Assembly (NCBI GenBank): GCA_964620045.1 | Contig: CAZUJL010000012.1 | Coordinates: 1-64,000 of the forward strand | Origin: VFKU01 sp964620045 | GTDB lineage: Bacteria > Hydrogenedentota > Hydrogenedentia > Hydrogenedentales > GCA-2746185 | Direction of reading: 5' to 3' | Length of the DNA: 64,000 nucleotides | Shown here: positions 42,222 to 50,929 of the stretch, one piece after another | Position numbering within the stretch: the first letter of the stretch is position 1 | Layout of the letters: each line of letters starts with the position of its first letter | Made by a program: the position numbers and the translations under genes | The notes under the pieces: generated by a model | Seen by the model: the letters and a program-made list of their open reading frames with translations, nothing else | Databases searched by the model: none | What the model was told of the DNA's origin: nothing

Positions 42222-42647
42222 ATGAACGCTTTTTTTGTATTCATCGGCGGCCTCGCCGGATGTCTCGCGCTCGTGCGCATCGTGGGCACGGCCCGCCGCA
42301 TCGGACGCGCCAACCGCCTGCGCACGCAGGAGTTACGCGCCGCCACCGCCGACATTGTCCGCCCCGGCGGCACGCCCGATTACCTCGAGTCGCTCCAACA
42401 GGCCGACATCGCCGCGCAGGCCGCGCTGAACGAAGACTACACCCTCAGCGGCGTGCTCTTGGCCGCCCTCGGCGCGGCCGCGATGTTCGTCGGCCGCAAC
42501 ATCGCCTACGGCCAATGGGCCGTAGGTCTCTACACCGCCGGCACCATCGCGATCCTCACCGGCCTCGGCCTCGCCATCACAGGCGCGGTCCTGCGGCTAC
42601 TCGCCAAACCGGTTATCGAGTCCCCCGACCGATCCGAATCCCGCTAG
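42222..42647 (+). CDS. Small membrane protein, unknown
   Basis: A 141-residue protein with an N-terminal helix (FVFIGGLAGCLALVRIVGT), a polar middle (RRIGRANRLRTQELRAAT to QADIAAQAALNED) and two closely spaced helices (LSGVLLAALGAAAMFVG and WAVGLYTAGTIAILTGLGLA). No family is recognised. It begins with MNAFFVF at ATG 42222 just after the repeat block, with no clear ribosome site. It is convergent with the large spermidine-synthase-like gene. Confidence 0.6.
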   Translation: MNAFFVFIGGLAGCLALVRIVGTARRIGRANRLRTQELRAATADIVRPGGTPDYLESLQQADIAAQAALNEDYTLSGVLLAALGAAAMFVGRNIAYGQWAVGLYTAGTIAILTGLGLAITGAVLRLLAKPVIESPDRSESR

Positions 42648-42675
42648 TCACGGATCACCGGCCACCGATCATAAA

Positions 42676-45183
42676 TCAGGAATACGCCTGCTTAACCGTG
42701 GTCGCCAGAAACACGCTCGTGCCCACAAGATAGATCAACGCGGCCAATGCGGCGACGCCAGAGAATCCGATCGTCATCCCGAGGATTACAGCCAACACAA
42801 GGCTCACCACCGACGCGACGCCGTTCACCGCCCATGCCCACGGAATCAGATCGGGCGAATACCGCTGCAGTACCGCAATGCCGCTCGGGAAGTACATTCC
42901 CAAACAAGTACCCAACGGCAACTGAAGGCACGCGGTCACCAGGATTCGAACCGGTAGGGGAGAGGCGAGGAAGGCGTCTCGAATCACGGGCAGTAATGCG
43001 ATTTCCGCGATGACGAACGTGACCGTGAATCCAAGCAGCACCACGAAGAAGCGCTGCATGCGGTTCCAGAATCGGGTCGAGAAGTACGCGCCGAATCCGG
43101 CGAACATCAGCAACGAAAATATCGTTACCGAAAGCGAATAGGTCGGATACCCGAGCAGCAGGATGTACTTCTGCACAAAGCTGATTTCGATCAGCATGAA
43201 TCCAATGCCCAGCGTGGAGAAATACACGACCGATCCAATGGCCGCCTTGCCGGTAATGACGCCCCGCCGGATCTTCCCAGCCAGCGGCAGAAGGATAAGC
43301 ACCGCCCCCAGAAGCAGCGCCTGGACCAGCATGATGATCAAAATGAGTTGGCCGGTGGTAGATCCCGGGAAATTCCAAATAGTGCGTTCGCCCGTCAGCA
43401 CGCTGCTCCACGGGAGCACATGGAAAAAGAAAGGGCGGTTGTCGGTGACCGGAAGAAGTTTAAAGCTCTGGCCCGCGATAATTTCGTCTCGCGTCTCCGG
43501 CGTGGCCTGAAGCAGCTTTTCCAGTTCCAGATCATTCTGTCGGCCCGGCGCGGCGAGTATGCGGAACCCGTTGCCGTCCGCGAACTCCGTCACCTGGCGC
43601 ACTTCATCAGGCGTGAACGCGCTTTTCTTCACCATCAGCGAATGCACGATGTGTGCCGCGCCTGACTCATGCTCCGATCCCTTTTCGGGGGATATCCACG
43701 AACCGAGATGCGTCGTGGCCAGTTGCGAAACCACCATAATGTGCGCGCTCGGATCCGCGTCGCCGTCCAGCTCAAGCGCGCGCCGCGCGGCCAGCGAAAG
43801 CCGGCTGATCAGCGGCGGCAGCGGCATTTTCCCTTCGTAGTACAACTCGCCGATGACGACCGTGAGCACCCCGTCCTCGTTCAGGCGGTTGAGGTAGTCC
43901 TGCATCGCCTCGACGGTGTACAGGTAGCTTTCCGCCAGCACATAGGCCCCCGTCGACTGCGCCGAGAAGGTGTCCGTGGCCGTTTGTTGGATCAGGTCAT
44001 ACCCATGCTGCTGCGCCCGAACAAAATGGCGGCCTTCACCCGCCACCAGCGTTAAATCGGAACGATTGAAAAAATTGTCCGTCCAGTCACGAATGCCGGC
44101 GTCCTGGGTCAACAAGCGAAGCGTAAGCGGCTGAAGTTCGACCGCCGTGACGTGTTTTGCCTCATTTCGAAATGCGTTGACCAGGTCGATCCCGCCGCCC
44201 ACGCCGATGACCAACACATCCGGCGATTTCTTGAGCAGATACGGGAGTTTCAGCATATGCTGATCCAAAAATCCAAACGCGTTCGGCTTGTGCATGTTGT
44301 AGATCGCACTGCCGTTGTGCGCGTCGTACTGCAGCGAAATGCCTTCTGGAACTTCCCCGGTGTACTTGTTGCTCCGCCCGATCCCCGCCCAGTACGTAAA
44401 CCGCATTTCCTTGTTCGTGTACAAGTCCACGCGGTTGATCGGACTCCACGCCGTGTAGATCACTTTCGTGTCGGGCTGCTGCATGGCCGTGCCCATGATC
44501 TTGCTCGGCGAGGGTACGAATTTCAGCGACCGTGTGTAGGCAGGCGATAGCGCAATCACGATCACCGTGAGCACAGCGATTCCCATCGCCAATCGCGAGC
44601 GCCCGGCGTAAAAAATCCCGCCGGCCATGAAGAGCACGCTACACATAACCAGCGCGGCCTCCGCCGACAACTGCTGAAGCCCCAGTACCGCGCCGATGCA
44701 CCCAAGCCCCGCGCCGCACAAATCCGCGCCGTACAGCCGATTGACCTCATTCGGATACGCACGCAACGGTGCCACCACCGCCAGCCCCGCGAACATGAAC
44801 GGCAGCGCGACCAGCAAGTAGTAGAGCAGCAGCCCCGTGGAGAATGAGACCGGTTCATTGACGAGTTGCAGCGGATCGAGTGGGCGCGGCGCTATCAGCA
44901 TCGCCGACGCAAGCAACGCAATCCCGGCAACCGTGGCACTGCTCGCCGCCAGCGTCCGCGACGGCACACGCCCGAGCCACCCAATGCCCGACAACATCGA
45001 CCCAGCGGCGCCGAATCCGAGCAATGCCGTGCTGATGGTCAAGTACGCGAGGTGATACCAAATGCTGAACGAGAAAATCCGCGTCAGCACGATTTCCTGC
45101 ATCAACACGGCCGCCGAAACCAGCGCAATGGCGATATACGTCGTGCCGGGGGCTTTGGCGGAAAAGGCTGTCGGTTGCGTCAT
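42676..45183 (-). CDS. Fused membrane/spermidine-synthase-like protein
   Basis: An 835-residue protein. The N-terminal 210 residues hold about seven helices, a methyltransferase-fold domain lies at about 220-560 (VLVIGVGGGIDLVNAFRNEA is the nucleotide-binding loop; VTAVELQPLTLRLL the acidic second strand; VAGEGRHFVRAQQHGYDLIQ), and the C-terminal 270 residues hold about seven more helices. This is the fused MFS/spermidine-synthase-like arrangement. The catalytic Asp of spermidine synthases (YD-x-I-x-x-D) is absent: the strand continues QQTATDTFSAQSTGAYVLAE. Aminopropyl transfer is therefore unlikely and the substrate is unknown. Start ATG 45183 (MTQPTAFSAKA). Confidence 0.85.
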   Translation of the reverse strand: MTQPTAFSAKAPGTTYIAIALVSAAVLMQEIVLTRIFSFSIWYHLAYLTISTALLGFGAAGSMLSGIGWLGRVPSRTLAASSATVAGIALLASAMLIAPRPLDPLQLVNEPVSFSTGLLLYYLLVALPFMFAGLAVVAPLRAYPNEVNRLYGADLCGAGLGCIGAVLGLQQLSAEAALVMCSVLFMAGGIFYAGRSRLAMGIAVLTVIVIALSPAYTRSLKFVPSPSKIMGTAMQQPDTKVIYTAWSPINRVDLYTNKEMRFTYWAGIGRSNKYTGEVPEGISLQYDAHNGSAIYNMHKPNAFGFLDQHMLKLPYLLKKSPDVLVIGVGGGIDLVNAFRNEAKHVTAVELQPLTLRLLTQDAGIRDWTDNFFNRSDLTLVAGEGRHFVRAQQHGYDLIQQTATDTFSAQSTGAYVLAESYLYTVEAMQDYLNRLNEDGVLTVVIGELYYEGKMPLPPLISRLSLAARRALELDGDADPSAHIMVVSQLATTHLGSWISPEKGSEHESGAAHIVHSLMVKKSAFTPDEVRQVTEFADGNGFRILAAPGRQNDLELEKLLQATPETRDEIIAGQSFKLLPVTDNRPFFFHVLPWSSVLTGERTIWNFPGSTTGQLILIIMLVQALLLGAVLILLPLAGKIRRGVITGKAAIGSVVYFSTLGIGFMLIEISFVQKYILLLGYPTYSLSVTIFSLLMFAGFGAYFSTRFWNRMQRFFVVLLGFTVTFVIAEIALLPVIRDAFLASPLPVRILVTACLQLPLGTCLGMYFPSGIAVLQRYSPDLIPWAWAVNGVASVVSLVLAVILGMTIGFSGVAALAALIYLVGTSVFLATTVKQAYS

Positions 45184-45280
45184 GTGGGTCCGAGTGTGCG
45201 TTTTGAGAATAACGGGGCGGAGTATACAAACAGAAGGGTATCAACGCATACTCGCCCTCTAGAAAGCCCGCGCCTCCGCA

Positions 45281-45289
45281 TGCTAAAAT
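45281..45289 (+). promoter_or_regulatory. Extended -10 of the tRNA-Arg gene
   Basis: TGCTAAAAT, an extended -10, 23 bases before the tRNA. No good -35 is seen at 16-18 bases. Confidence 0.45.
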
Positions 45290-45311
45290 AGCCATCCACA
45301 CGAATTTCCGC

Positions 45312-45387
45312 GCGCTCGTAGCTTAGTGGATAAAGCACTAGCCTCCGGAGCTAGGGACCACAGGTTCGACTCCTGTCGAGCGCGCCA
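45312..45387 (+). tRNA. tRNA-Arg(CCG)
   Basis: The acceptor stem GCGCTCG pairs with CGAGCGC, followed by discriminator G and an encoded CCA. D-stem GCTT/AAGC, anticodon stem CTAGC/GCTAG with loop CTCCGGA, giving anticodon CCG (reads CGG). The T-arm is CAGGTTCGACTCCTG with the invariant TTCGA. Total length is 76 including CCA. No integrase or duplicated attachment sequence is seen nearby. Confidence 0.97.
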
Positions 45388-45521
45388 TTTTCCTCAATCC
45401 CGCGCTGGCGCATAGTTGCTCGAAAAATAACGCCTCAAAATCCAGGCCGAACAGGACTTCTGTCGCCGTTCGCGAATGATCCCTCGAATTCTCCCGGAAT
45501 TCCCGCATGTTACAATTAGGC

Positions 45522-45740
45522 ATGAACGATCGTGCCCAGCGCGTTCGCATCCGCGTCCTCTCGGACGAGGAAACGCGCTTTTGGCATAGCCGCTTCAACC
45601 GGCACTACCGCGAGACCCACCAACTCCAGATCGTCGCACGCTGCGAGGAAGACGCCCGCCAATTCGGGTTCGCCGGTTATGCGATCTACGACGCCTACGA
45701 GAATCTAGTCGCACACGGACAGATCTCGCCCGCGGCGTAA
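45522..45740 (+). CDS. Small hypothetical protein (72 residues)
   Basis: The protein begins MNDRAQRVRIRVLSDEETRF and contains CEEDARQFGFAGYAIYDAYE. It is charged, with several aromatic residues, and has no signal or membrane segment. No family recognised. Support: a reading frame with typical high-GC codon bias starting soon after the tRNA. TACAAT ten bases before the ATG could be a -10, in which case the transcript would be almost leaderless. It is convergent with a response regulator. Confidence 0.55.
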   Translation: MNDRAQRVRIRVLSDEETRFWHSRFNRHYRETHQLQIVARCEEDARQFGFAGYAIYDAYENLVAHGQISPAA

Positions 45741-45804
45741 TCGTTGGAGTGCGGAAGCTCGCTGCCGCTTTACGAAGCGGAGCAAAGCTCCGCGGCCTCT
45801 GCAA

Positions 45805-46200
45805 TCAAACCGTAGAAAGATTGCCCGCCGGCCGATCGCCGCTCAGCTCACGCACCGTGCGCCGCAGCTCATCAAAGTCGCAGGGCTTCATCAGTGCGCG
45901 GTTCGCGCCCGTCATCAACGCGCGATCCAGATTCGCCTTGATGCAGATCCCGCCGCGGCCCGACAGCGCCACGATCTTCACGTTCGCTGAGAGCTTGCGC
46001 AGATCGCGAATCACCTCGGCGCCGTCTTTGTGCGGCATCACGAGGTCCGTGATTACGATCTCGGGGTTCTGATCGCGAAATAAAGAGAGGGCCGTCGCGC
46101 CGTCCGCGGCTTCACAGATTTCGTGGCCGTCGCGTTCCAGCGCGAGACGCACCGCTTCACGCATATGTTCTTCGTCGTCGAGGACGAGGATGCGTGCCAT
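45805..46200 (-). CDS. Single-domain response regulator
   Basis: A 131-residue CheY-like receiver with all phosphorylation residues: acidic pair in VLDDEEHMREAVR, acceptor Asp in IVITDLVMPHKDGAEV, Ser in IVALSGRGG, and Lys in ALMKPCDFDELRR. No output domain. ATG 46200 follows GGGAGC and begins the receiver; longer in-frame starts run over the promoter region of the divergent gene. It could act as a phosphorelay intermediate; no kinase is adjacent. Confidence 0.9.
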   Translation of the reverse strand: MARILVLDDEEHMREAVRLALERDGHEICEAADGATALSLFRDQNPEIVITDLVMPHKDGAEVIRDLRKLSANVKIVALSGRGGICIKANLDRALMTGANRALMKPCDFDELRRTVRELSGDRPAGNLSTV

Positions 46201-46382
46201 GACCCAAGCTCCCGTTGCGCCCGCGATGGGCGCTCCCGTAGTTCCCCAAATGAAGCGTACCATATAATTCCATTTTGGACCCGCATACCCCGCATGCCCT
46301 AGTAAAATAGTGTTTTCGGCAGATGCGCATGGCGCGGGGTGCACCCGACCCGCCATACTGGGCGATGGAAGGAGAACCTGAC

Positions 46383-46907
46383 ATGGACGACCTTAAATAT
46401 CCCATCGGAAAGTTCAAAGTACCCGGGAGCATCTCGGCCGCCGATCGCGCGCGATTCATTGACGAAATCGCCGCATGCCCGGGCCAGATGCGCGACGCGG
46501 TAAAAGGCCTGAACGACAAGCAACTCGATACGGCCTACCGCCCCGAAGGCTGGACCATTCGCCAGGTCGTCCATCATGTTCCCGACAGCCACATGAATAG
46601 CTACATCCGTTTTATGCTCGCCGCCACCGAAGACAAGCCCACTATTCGCACTTACGAAGAGCACCTCTGGGCCGAACAACCCGAGGCCAAGCACGGCCCG
46701 GTCGCGATGTCGCTCGATCTGCTCGACGCGCTCCACGTCCGATGGGTTGCTCATGTGCGGAATTTGCGTGACGCCGATTTTTCCCGCGCGTTTCTTCACC
46801 CCAAACTTGGCTCCGTTCCCATTGATATTGCCCTCGCGCTCTACGCCTGGCACGGCAAACACCACGTCGCCCACATCACGTCGCTACGAAAGCGGGAGGG
46901 GTGGTAA
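46383..46907 (+). CDS. DinB/YfiT-family putative metal-dependent hydrolase
   Basis: A 174-residue four-helix-bundle protein of the YfiT/BstA group in the DinB superfamily. The His ligands are visible in order: VVHHVPDSHMN (near residue 65) and YAWHGKHHVAHI near the C-terminus, the three-His metal site of the superfamily. The N-terminal YPIGKFKVP is typical of YfiT. Related enzymes transfer thiols such as bacillithiol; the actual substrate here is unknown. ATG 46383 follows GGAAGGAG. Confidence 0.88.
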   Translation: MDDLKYPIGKFKVPGSISAADRARFIDEIAACPGQMRDAVKGLNDKQLDTAYRPEGWTIRQVVHHVPDSHMNSYIRFMLAATEDKPTIRTYEEHLWAEQPEAKHGPVAMSLDLLDALHVRWVAHVRNLRDADFSRAFLHPKLGSVPIDIALALYAWHGKHHVAHITSLRKREGW

Positions 46908-46977
46908 AAGTCGCGGAACTCTGGTCAGCGAGAAGGAATAAAGACAGAACGGGGCACAGTGCGAAAGCCGGAAAAAG

Positions 46978-47006
46978 TTGACGCTTCCGGCGCATTTTGG
47001 TATGAT
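46978..47006 (+). promoter_or_regulatory. Sigma-70-type promoter of pal-cpoB
   Basis: TTGACG (46978-46983), exactly 17 bases, TATGAT (47001-47006). This is the best promoter match in the window. The leader is about 85 bases. Confidence 0.75.
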
Positions 47007-47095
47007 TTCGCGCAAGGGGGCAGGACCGTTTCTTTTCTTTCCCATGTGCAAAACCGCGTCAGACCGCAGTGTCGGCGCTCTATGGAGGTCAGTCA

Positions 47096-47626
47096 ATGTT
47101 GAAGAAAGTCGCAAGAATGTCGGGGGTCATGTTGACGGTGCTCAGCCTTATGGCCTTGGCCACGGGCTGCAAAGGTAAGAAGGACGGAGACATCGTCCTG
47201 CAGCCGGATCCGACCACGACGAGCGGACCGTCCGACGGCGGCGGTAATTCCAGCGGATTGCCGGAGATTAACGCGGACACGATCTTCACCGATGCCGGCC
47301 TGCAGCCTGTTTTCTTTGACTACAACAGCTTCTCGCTCCGTCAGGATGCGATCTCGACCCTGCAGCGCAACGCCGACATGATCCGTCAGGTCCCGGGCGT
47401 GATGATTCAGATCGAAGGCCATTGCGACGATCGCGGCACGCAGGAATACAACCTGGCGCTCGGCGAAAAGCGCGCGCTGGCCACTCGTGAATACTTGGTC
47501 GGTCTGGGCATCCCGGCTGATCGCATCGTGACCATCAGCTACGGCGAAGAAATGCCCGCGGCCACTGGTTCCGGTGAATCCGTGTGGCAGGCGAATCGTC
47601 GTTGCGAATTTAATCGGGCGATGTAA
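47096..47626 (+). CDS. pal: Peptidoglycan-associated lipoprotein
   Basis: A 176-residue OmpA-family lipoprotein. The signal (MLKKVARMSGVMLTVLSLMA) ends at a lipobox (ATGC). After a Gly/Ser-rich spacer the OmpA C-like domain begins: VFFDYNSFSLRQDAISTL, IQIEGHCDDRGTQEYNLALG, EKRALATREYLVGLGI and ANRRCEFNRAM. The Asp and Arg that bind diaminopimelate (the D and R of this domain) are present. It anchors the outer membrane to peptidoglycan and, with Tol proteins, supports division. ATG 47096 follows GGAGG. cpoB follows 35 bases downstream; tolA/B/Q/R are not in the window. Confidence 0.93.
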   Translation: MLKKVARMSGVMLTVLSLMALATGCKGKKDGDIVLQPDPTTTSGPSDGGGNSSGLPEINADTIFTDAGLQPVFFDYNSFSLRQDAISTLQRNADMIRQVPGVMIQIEGHCDDRGTQEYNLALGEKRALATREYLVGLGIPADRIVTISYGEEMPAATGSGESVWQANRRCEFNRAM

Positions 47627-47661
47627 TCCCGCGCAACTCGCGCGGGTGGGGAGGGCATAGC

Positions 47662-48621
47662 ATGCGGTTTCGCAGTCTTGCCGCGTTCGGATGTGTCGGT
47701 GCCGTCTTGGTGTTTCCCGGCTGTGCGTCAGCCGGGCCGAGCCAGGATGAGTTGCGCAGCACGATCTACGCAACACACCGAATGGTCCAGAATCTGGACA
47801 CGAACCTCTCCGGCACCGTCGCGAAGTTGAGCGACACCGCGGCGACCATGTCCACGCGGCTCGACGCAACCGATCAGGAATTGCGTCAGCTTTCGAGCAT
47901 GGCCGCCGATAATCAGCGCCAGATCCAGCGTCTGCAGGCCAGCCTCGATTCGCTGACCGCAACGCTGTATCGCCATTTCAATCTCACCGCGCCGGCCCCG
48001 GTGGCTTCCGCGCCGCAATTCACGACCCCGACCCCTATTCAGCAGGGTACGGGCGTCGTGGTGCAGCAGCCCACCGGTGTCGTCACGCGTCCGGCGCCGA
48101 CGACGACGGGCGGACCGACCGAGATCTTGCCGCCGCTTGATGCAGCCGGCACGGCGCCCGGTGCCACGGTTACGCCGCCTCCGGCGCCGACGATTCAGCA
48201 GCCGGTAACGGCCGCGCCCGCTCCGGCAGCGACGGCCAGCCCGGCGGATGTTGAGTTGTACCGCGCCGCGCAGCAGTTGTACTCGCAAGAGAACTACGCC
48301 GCCGCCCAGAAGCAGTTCGATGAACACTTGAAACAGTTCCCGAACAGCCCGAACGCGGCGAACGCGCTCTACTGGAAGGCGCATTGCTCCTTCCGTATGG
48401 ACGACTTCGCGCAGGCAATCCAGGGCTTCGAAGAACTCCGGACGAAATACCCCACGAGCGACAAGGTGCCGACGGCCATGCACAACCAGGCCGTGGCCTA
48501 CTCGCGTATGGGGCAAAACGCTCGCGCCATCGAGCTATTCGAGCAGCTCATCGCCAAATACCCGGATGAGCCGGCCACCCAGAGCGCCCGCGAGAAACTC
48601 AAGCAGTTGCAGGGCCAGTAA
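47662..48621 (+). CDS. cpoB: CpoB/YbgF-like TPR lipoprotein
   Basis: A 319-residue protein with a lipobox (VLVFPGC), a coiled coil (residues 28-105, with LSSMAADNQRQIQRL), a Pro/Thr/Ala-rich linker and a C-terminal TPR domain (LYRAAQQLYSQENYAAAQKQ, ALYWKAHCSFRMDDFAQA, QAVAYSRMGQNARAIELFEQL). This is the order of CpoB, which coordinates peptidoglycan synthesis with outer-membrane constriction. E. coli CpoB has an ordinary signal peptide; here the lipobox suggests lipidation. Immediately followed by an intrinsic terminator. Confidence 0.88.
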   Translation: MRFRSLAAFGCVGAVLVFPGCASAGPSQDELRSTIYATHRMVQNLDTNLSGTVAKLSDTAATMSTRLDATDQELRQLSSMAADNQRQIQRLQASLDSLTATLYRHFNLTAPAPVASAPQFTTPTPIQQGTGVVVQQPTGVVTRPAPTTTGGPTEILPPLDAAGTAPGATVTPPPAPTIQQPVTAAPAPAATASPADVELYRAAQQLYSQENYAAAQKQFDEHLKQFPNSPNAANALYWKAHCSFRMDDFAQAIQGFEELRTKYPTSDKVPTAMHNQAVAYSRMGQNARAIELFEQLIAKYPDEPATQSAREKLKQLQGQ

Positions 48622-48653
48622 GCGTTCATAAAGCGTAAAATTTAGTAAGCTAT

Positions 48654-48685
48654 CGCCGTGCGGACCTCCGCACGGCGATTTTTTT
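48654..48685 (+). terminator. Intrinsic terminator of pal-cpoB
   Basis: CGCCGTGCGG pairs with CCGCACGGCG around a four-base loop and is followed by ATTTTTTT. The next gene starts 16 bases later, so some read-through may feed it. Confidence 0.85.
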
Positions 48686-48700
48686 ACACGGGAGCTTGTT

Positions 48701-49717
48701 GTGGGTTATCTGCTCGGAATGGACGTGGGGGGCACCAAAACCCACTGCCTCGTGGCGCGCGAAGATGGAACCGTCGTCGGCTTTGGCACGGCCGGCTGCG
48801 GCAGCTACGAATACAAAGGCGTGGCTCCGGCCCGCGTCGAGAACGAAAAGGCCGTGAGCGGCGCCCTGGCCGCTGCGGGCATTACCCTCAAGGACGTCAT
48901 CGGCATTGGGCTCGGCGTCGCCGGTGCCGATCTGCCGCCCAACTTCGTCATGCTCGAGGAAGAGATGTACACGCCGATGTTCGGCGGCATCCCGCGCGAG
49001 TTCAAAAATGATTCATTCGCCGCCCTTCGCGGCGGCACGCGCGACCCCTATGGTATCGCCATCGCCTGCGGCACAGACTCGGTCTGCGCCGGACGAAATC
49101 GCGCCGGGGTCGACACGCGCGCCGGCGGATTCGGTCCGGAATTCGGGAATTTGGCCTCGGGCACGCTCATCGGCCGCCACGGACTAGAGGAAGTCTGGCG
49201 CGCACGCGAAGCGATTGTCCCGCCCACCCAAATGACCGATCTTTTCGTTGCGCGTTCGCACTGCAAGAACGTCGACGAAATGTTTGAAAAATTCTATACG
49301 CGCCAACTGGACTACGACATTCTGGAGCCGATGGCGACCGTCGTTTTCGAGGCTGCCATTGCGGGAGACGCCGCAGCCTGTGATATTCTGGCGCGTAGTG
49401 GACGTTTTCTGGCCGCGATGGTCAGTGCCGTGGCACGAAAGCTTGACATGACCCGCGATGCCTTCGATGTGGTGATGGCGGGCAGCGTGTTTCGCGGCCG
49501 AGGTACCATCCTGACCGACGCCCTGCGCGAAGACGTGTTGGCCGTGTGTCCCAATGCCCGGTGCATTCGCCCGGTGTTCGAGCCGGTCGTGGGCGGGTTG
49601 CTCATGGCCTTCGACGCCGCGAAAATCGAAAGTAGACCGCTGCTTCCGCGACTGGAAGCGAGCCTGTCCGAAGCCCAAACCCGCTTCGGCGTAATGCTGA
49701 AAGGTGCTGCAACATGA
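48701..49717 (+). CDS. BadF/BadG-family ATPase, N-acetylglucosamine-kinase-like
   Basis: A 338-residue ASKHA-fold kinase. The phosphate-1 loop is GMDVGGTKTHCLV, the phosphate-2 region is AIACGTDSVCAGRN and the adenosine motif is VVMAGSVFRGRG. It resembles N-acetylglucosamine kinases of the BadF/BadG family rather than the ROK family. GTG 48701 follows GGGAGC. It shares a four-base overlap with the DUF1573 gene, and a UDP-sugar pyrophosphorylase lies downstream, so amino-sugar recycling is a plausible theme. Confidence 0.82.
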   Translation: MGYLLGMDVGGTKTHCLVAREDGTVVGFGTAGCGSYEYKGVAPARVENEKAVSGALAAAGITLKDVIGIGLGVAGADLPPNFVMLEEEMYTPMFGGIPREFKNDSFAALRGGTRDPYGIAIACGTDSVCAGRNRAGVDTRAGGFGPEFGNLASGTLIGRHGLEEVWRAREAIVPPTQMTDLFVARSHCKNVDEMFEKFYTRQLDYDILEPMATVVFEAAIAGDAAACDILARSGRFLAAMVSAVARKLDMTRDAFDVVMAGSVFRGRGTILTDALREDVLAVCPNARCIRPVFEPVVGGLLMAFDAAKIESRPLLPRLEASLSEAQTRFGVMLKGAAT

Positions 49718-50865
49718 AGCTCCTGCGCGTATTTCTGCTGTCCGTTCTTGTAACCCTGCCCTTGGCGCTGACCGCGTGCACCAAGCCGGCCGGGTCGACC
49801 GAGTCTGCCACTCCGTCGGCTGCCGCCACCGCTGATCCGGAAGAAGATTTTCTCGCGGGCGTGCGCAAAGAGAGCGGTACGGAACTGGCCGCCGACGCAA
49901 AGGCCGTCGTTCCGGGCGTTCCCAAAATTGAGTTGCAAACCAACCACTACGACATGGGCATCATCCCCGGCACGGAAATCGCCGTGCAGTCCATGAAGAT
50001 TTATAACCGCGGCTCCGCGCCGTTGAAGATCAGCCGCGTGCAGACCAGTTGCGGGTGCACCACGGGTGAAATGGAAAACACGCTCATCCCGCCCGGCGGC
50101 GAATCGCGCCTGATCATTCGCGTCGACCCGAAAAAGATCGCCGGGTTTCAGACAACGAAGATCCTGACCATTCACAACACCGATCCGGAAAATCCGAACC
50201 CGACGATCGACGTCACCACAACGGTGGCCCCCGAGCTTGAAGTCGATCCAGAAGTCATGGACTTCGGCCAAATCCCGATGGGCCAGGCCTTCAAACACAC
50301 GCTCCGCGTCCGCCAGTTGCAGGATGCCCCGCTCGAAGTCTCCGGCGCGGCCTTCCAGCGCGATCTGCCCTTCCTGAAATCCAGCTTCGCCCCGGTGCCC
50401 GAGTCCGAATGGCGCACGCCCGGCAAGCACGAATACACGGTCACGGTCGAAGTTTCGGCGGACGCGCCGGCCGGCGAGCTGAACGAGTTGTTCATCATCT
50501 CGTCCAACGTGCCGCGCATGCCGCAGTTCTCCATGCGCTTGAAGGGCACCATCGTCGGGCCGTTCACCTTCACGCCCGCCACCGTCACACTGCGCGGTGC
50601 GCAGACCGGCGCGCCGATTCAGAACGTCCTCTCGCTCACCGGCAAGGAAGCCGTGAAGATTCTCGAAGTCGCCAACAGCAACCCGGCCATTCAAGTCGCG
50701 CACCGGCCCGGTACCGACCCGAACACCGTGCTGTTCGATCTGACTGTCCCGCAACCGTCCACCTCGCTCACCCTGCGCGATACCTGGCGCATCGTGTTCG
50801 AGACCGGCGGCGTGCGCGAAGAACAACAAATACCCGTGGTGGTAGTACTCGCCCGGGAGAACTAA
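49714..50865 (+). CDS. DUF1573 lipoprotein
   Basis: A 383-residue lipoprotein (signal ends LTAC) with an N-terminal DUF1573 domain: MKIYNRGSAPLKISRVQTSC, GCTTGEMENTLIPPGG and IRVDPKKIAGFQ. The Cys-Gly-Cys pair is the family's hallmark. Two more Ig-like domains follow (VDPEVMDFGQIPMGQAF; FTPATVTLRGAQTGAP). The fold is of the ASH type. Role unknown; likely periplasmic, outer-membrane anchored. The start overlaps the kinase stop (ATGA). Confidence 0.85.
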   Translation: MKLLRVFLLSVLVTLPLALTACTKPAGSTESATPSAAATADPEEDFLAGVRKESGTELAADAKAVVPGVPKIELQTNHYDMGIIPGTEIAVQSMKIYNRGSAPLKISRVQTSCGCTTGEMENTLIPPGGESRLIIRVDPKKIAGFQTTKILTIHNTDPENPNPTIDVTTTVAPELEVDPEVMDFGQIPMGQAFKHTLRVRQLQDAPLEVSGAAFQRDLPFLKSSFAPVPESEWRTPGKHEYTVTVEVSADAPAGELNELFIISSNVPRMPQFSMRLKGTIVGPFTFTPATVTLRGAQTGAPIQNVLSLTGKEAVKILEVANSNPAIQVAHRPGTDPNTVLFDLTVPQPSTSLTLRDTWRIVFETGGVREEQQIPVVVVLAREN

Positions 50866-50929
50866 GACCACCGAAACAGGGGAGGGGGCCGCCAACGCCG
50901 CCACGCGGCGCGCGGATGTACACACACGC

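Noticed and set aside
45312..45521. Integration site at the tRNA-Arg gene
   Set aside because: No integrase, no direct repeat of the tRNA 3' end nearby, and flanking genes look native.
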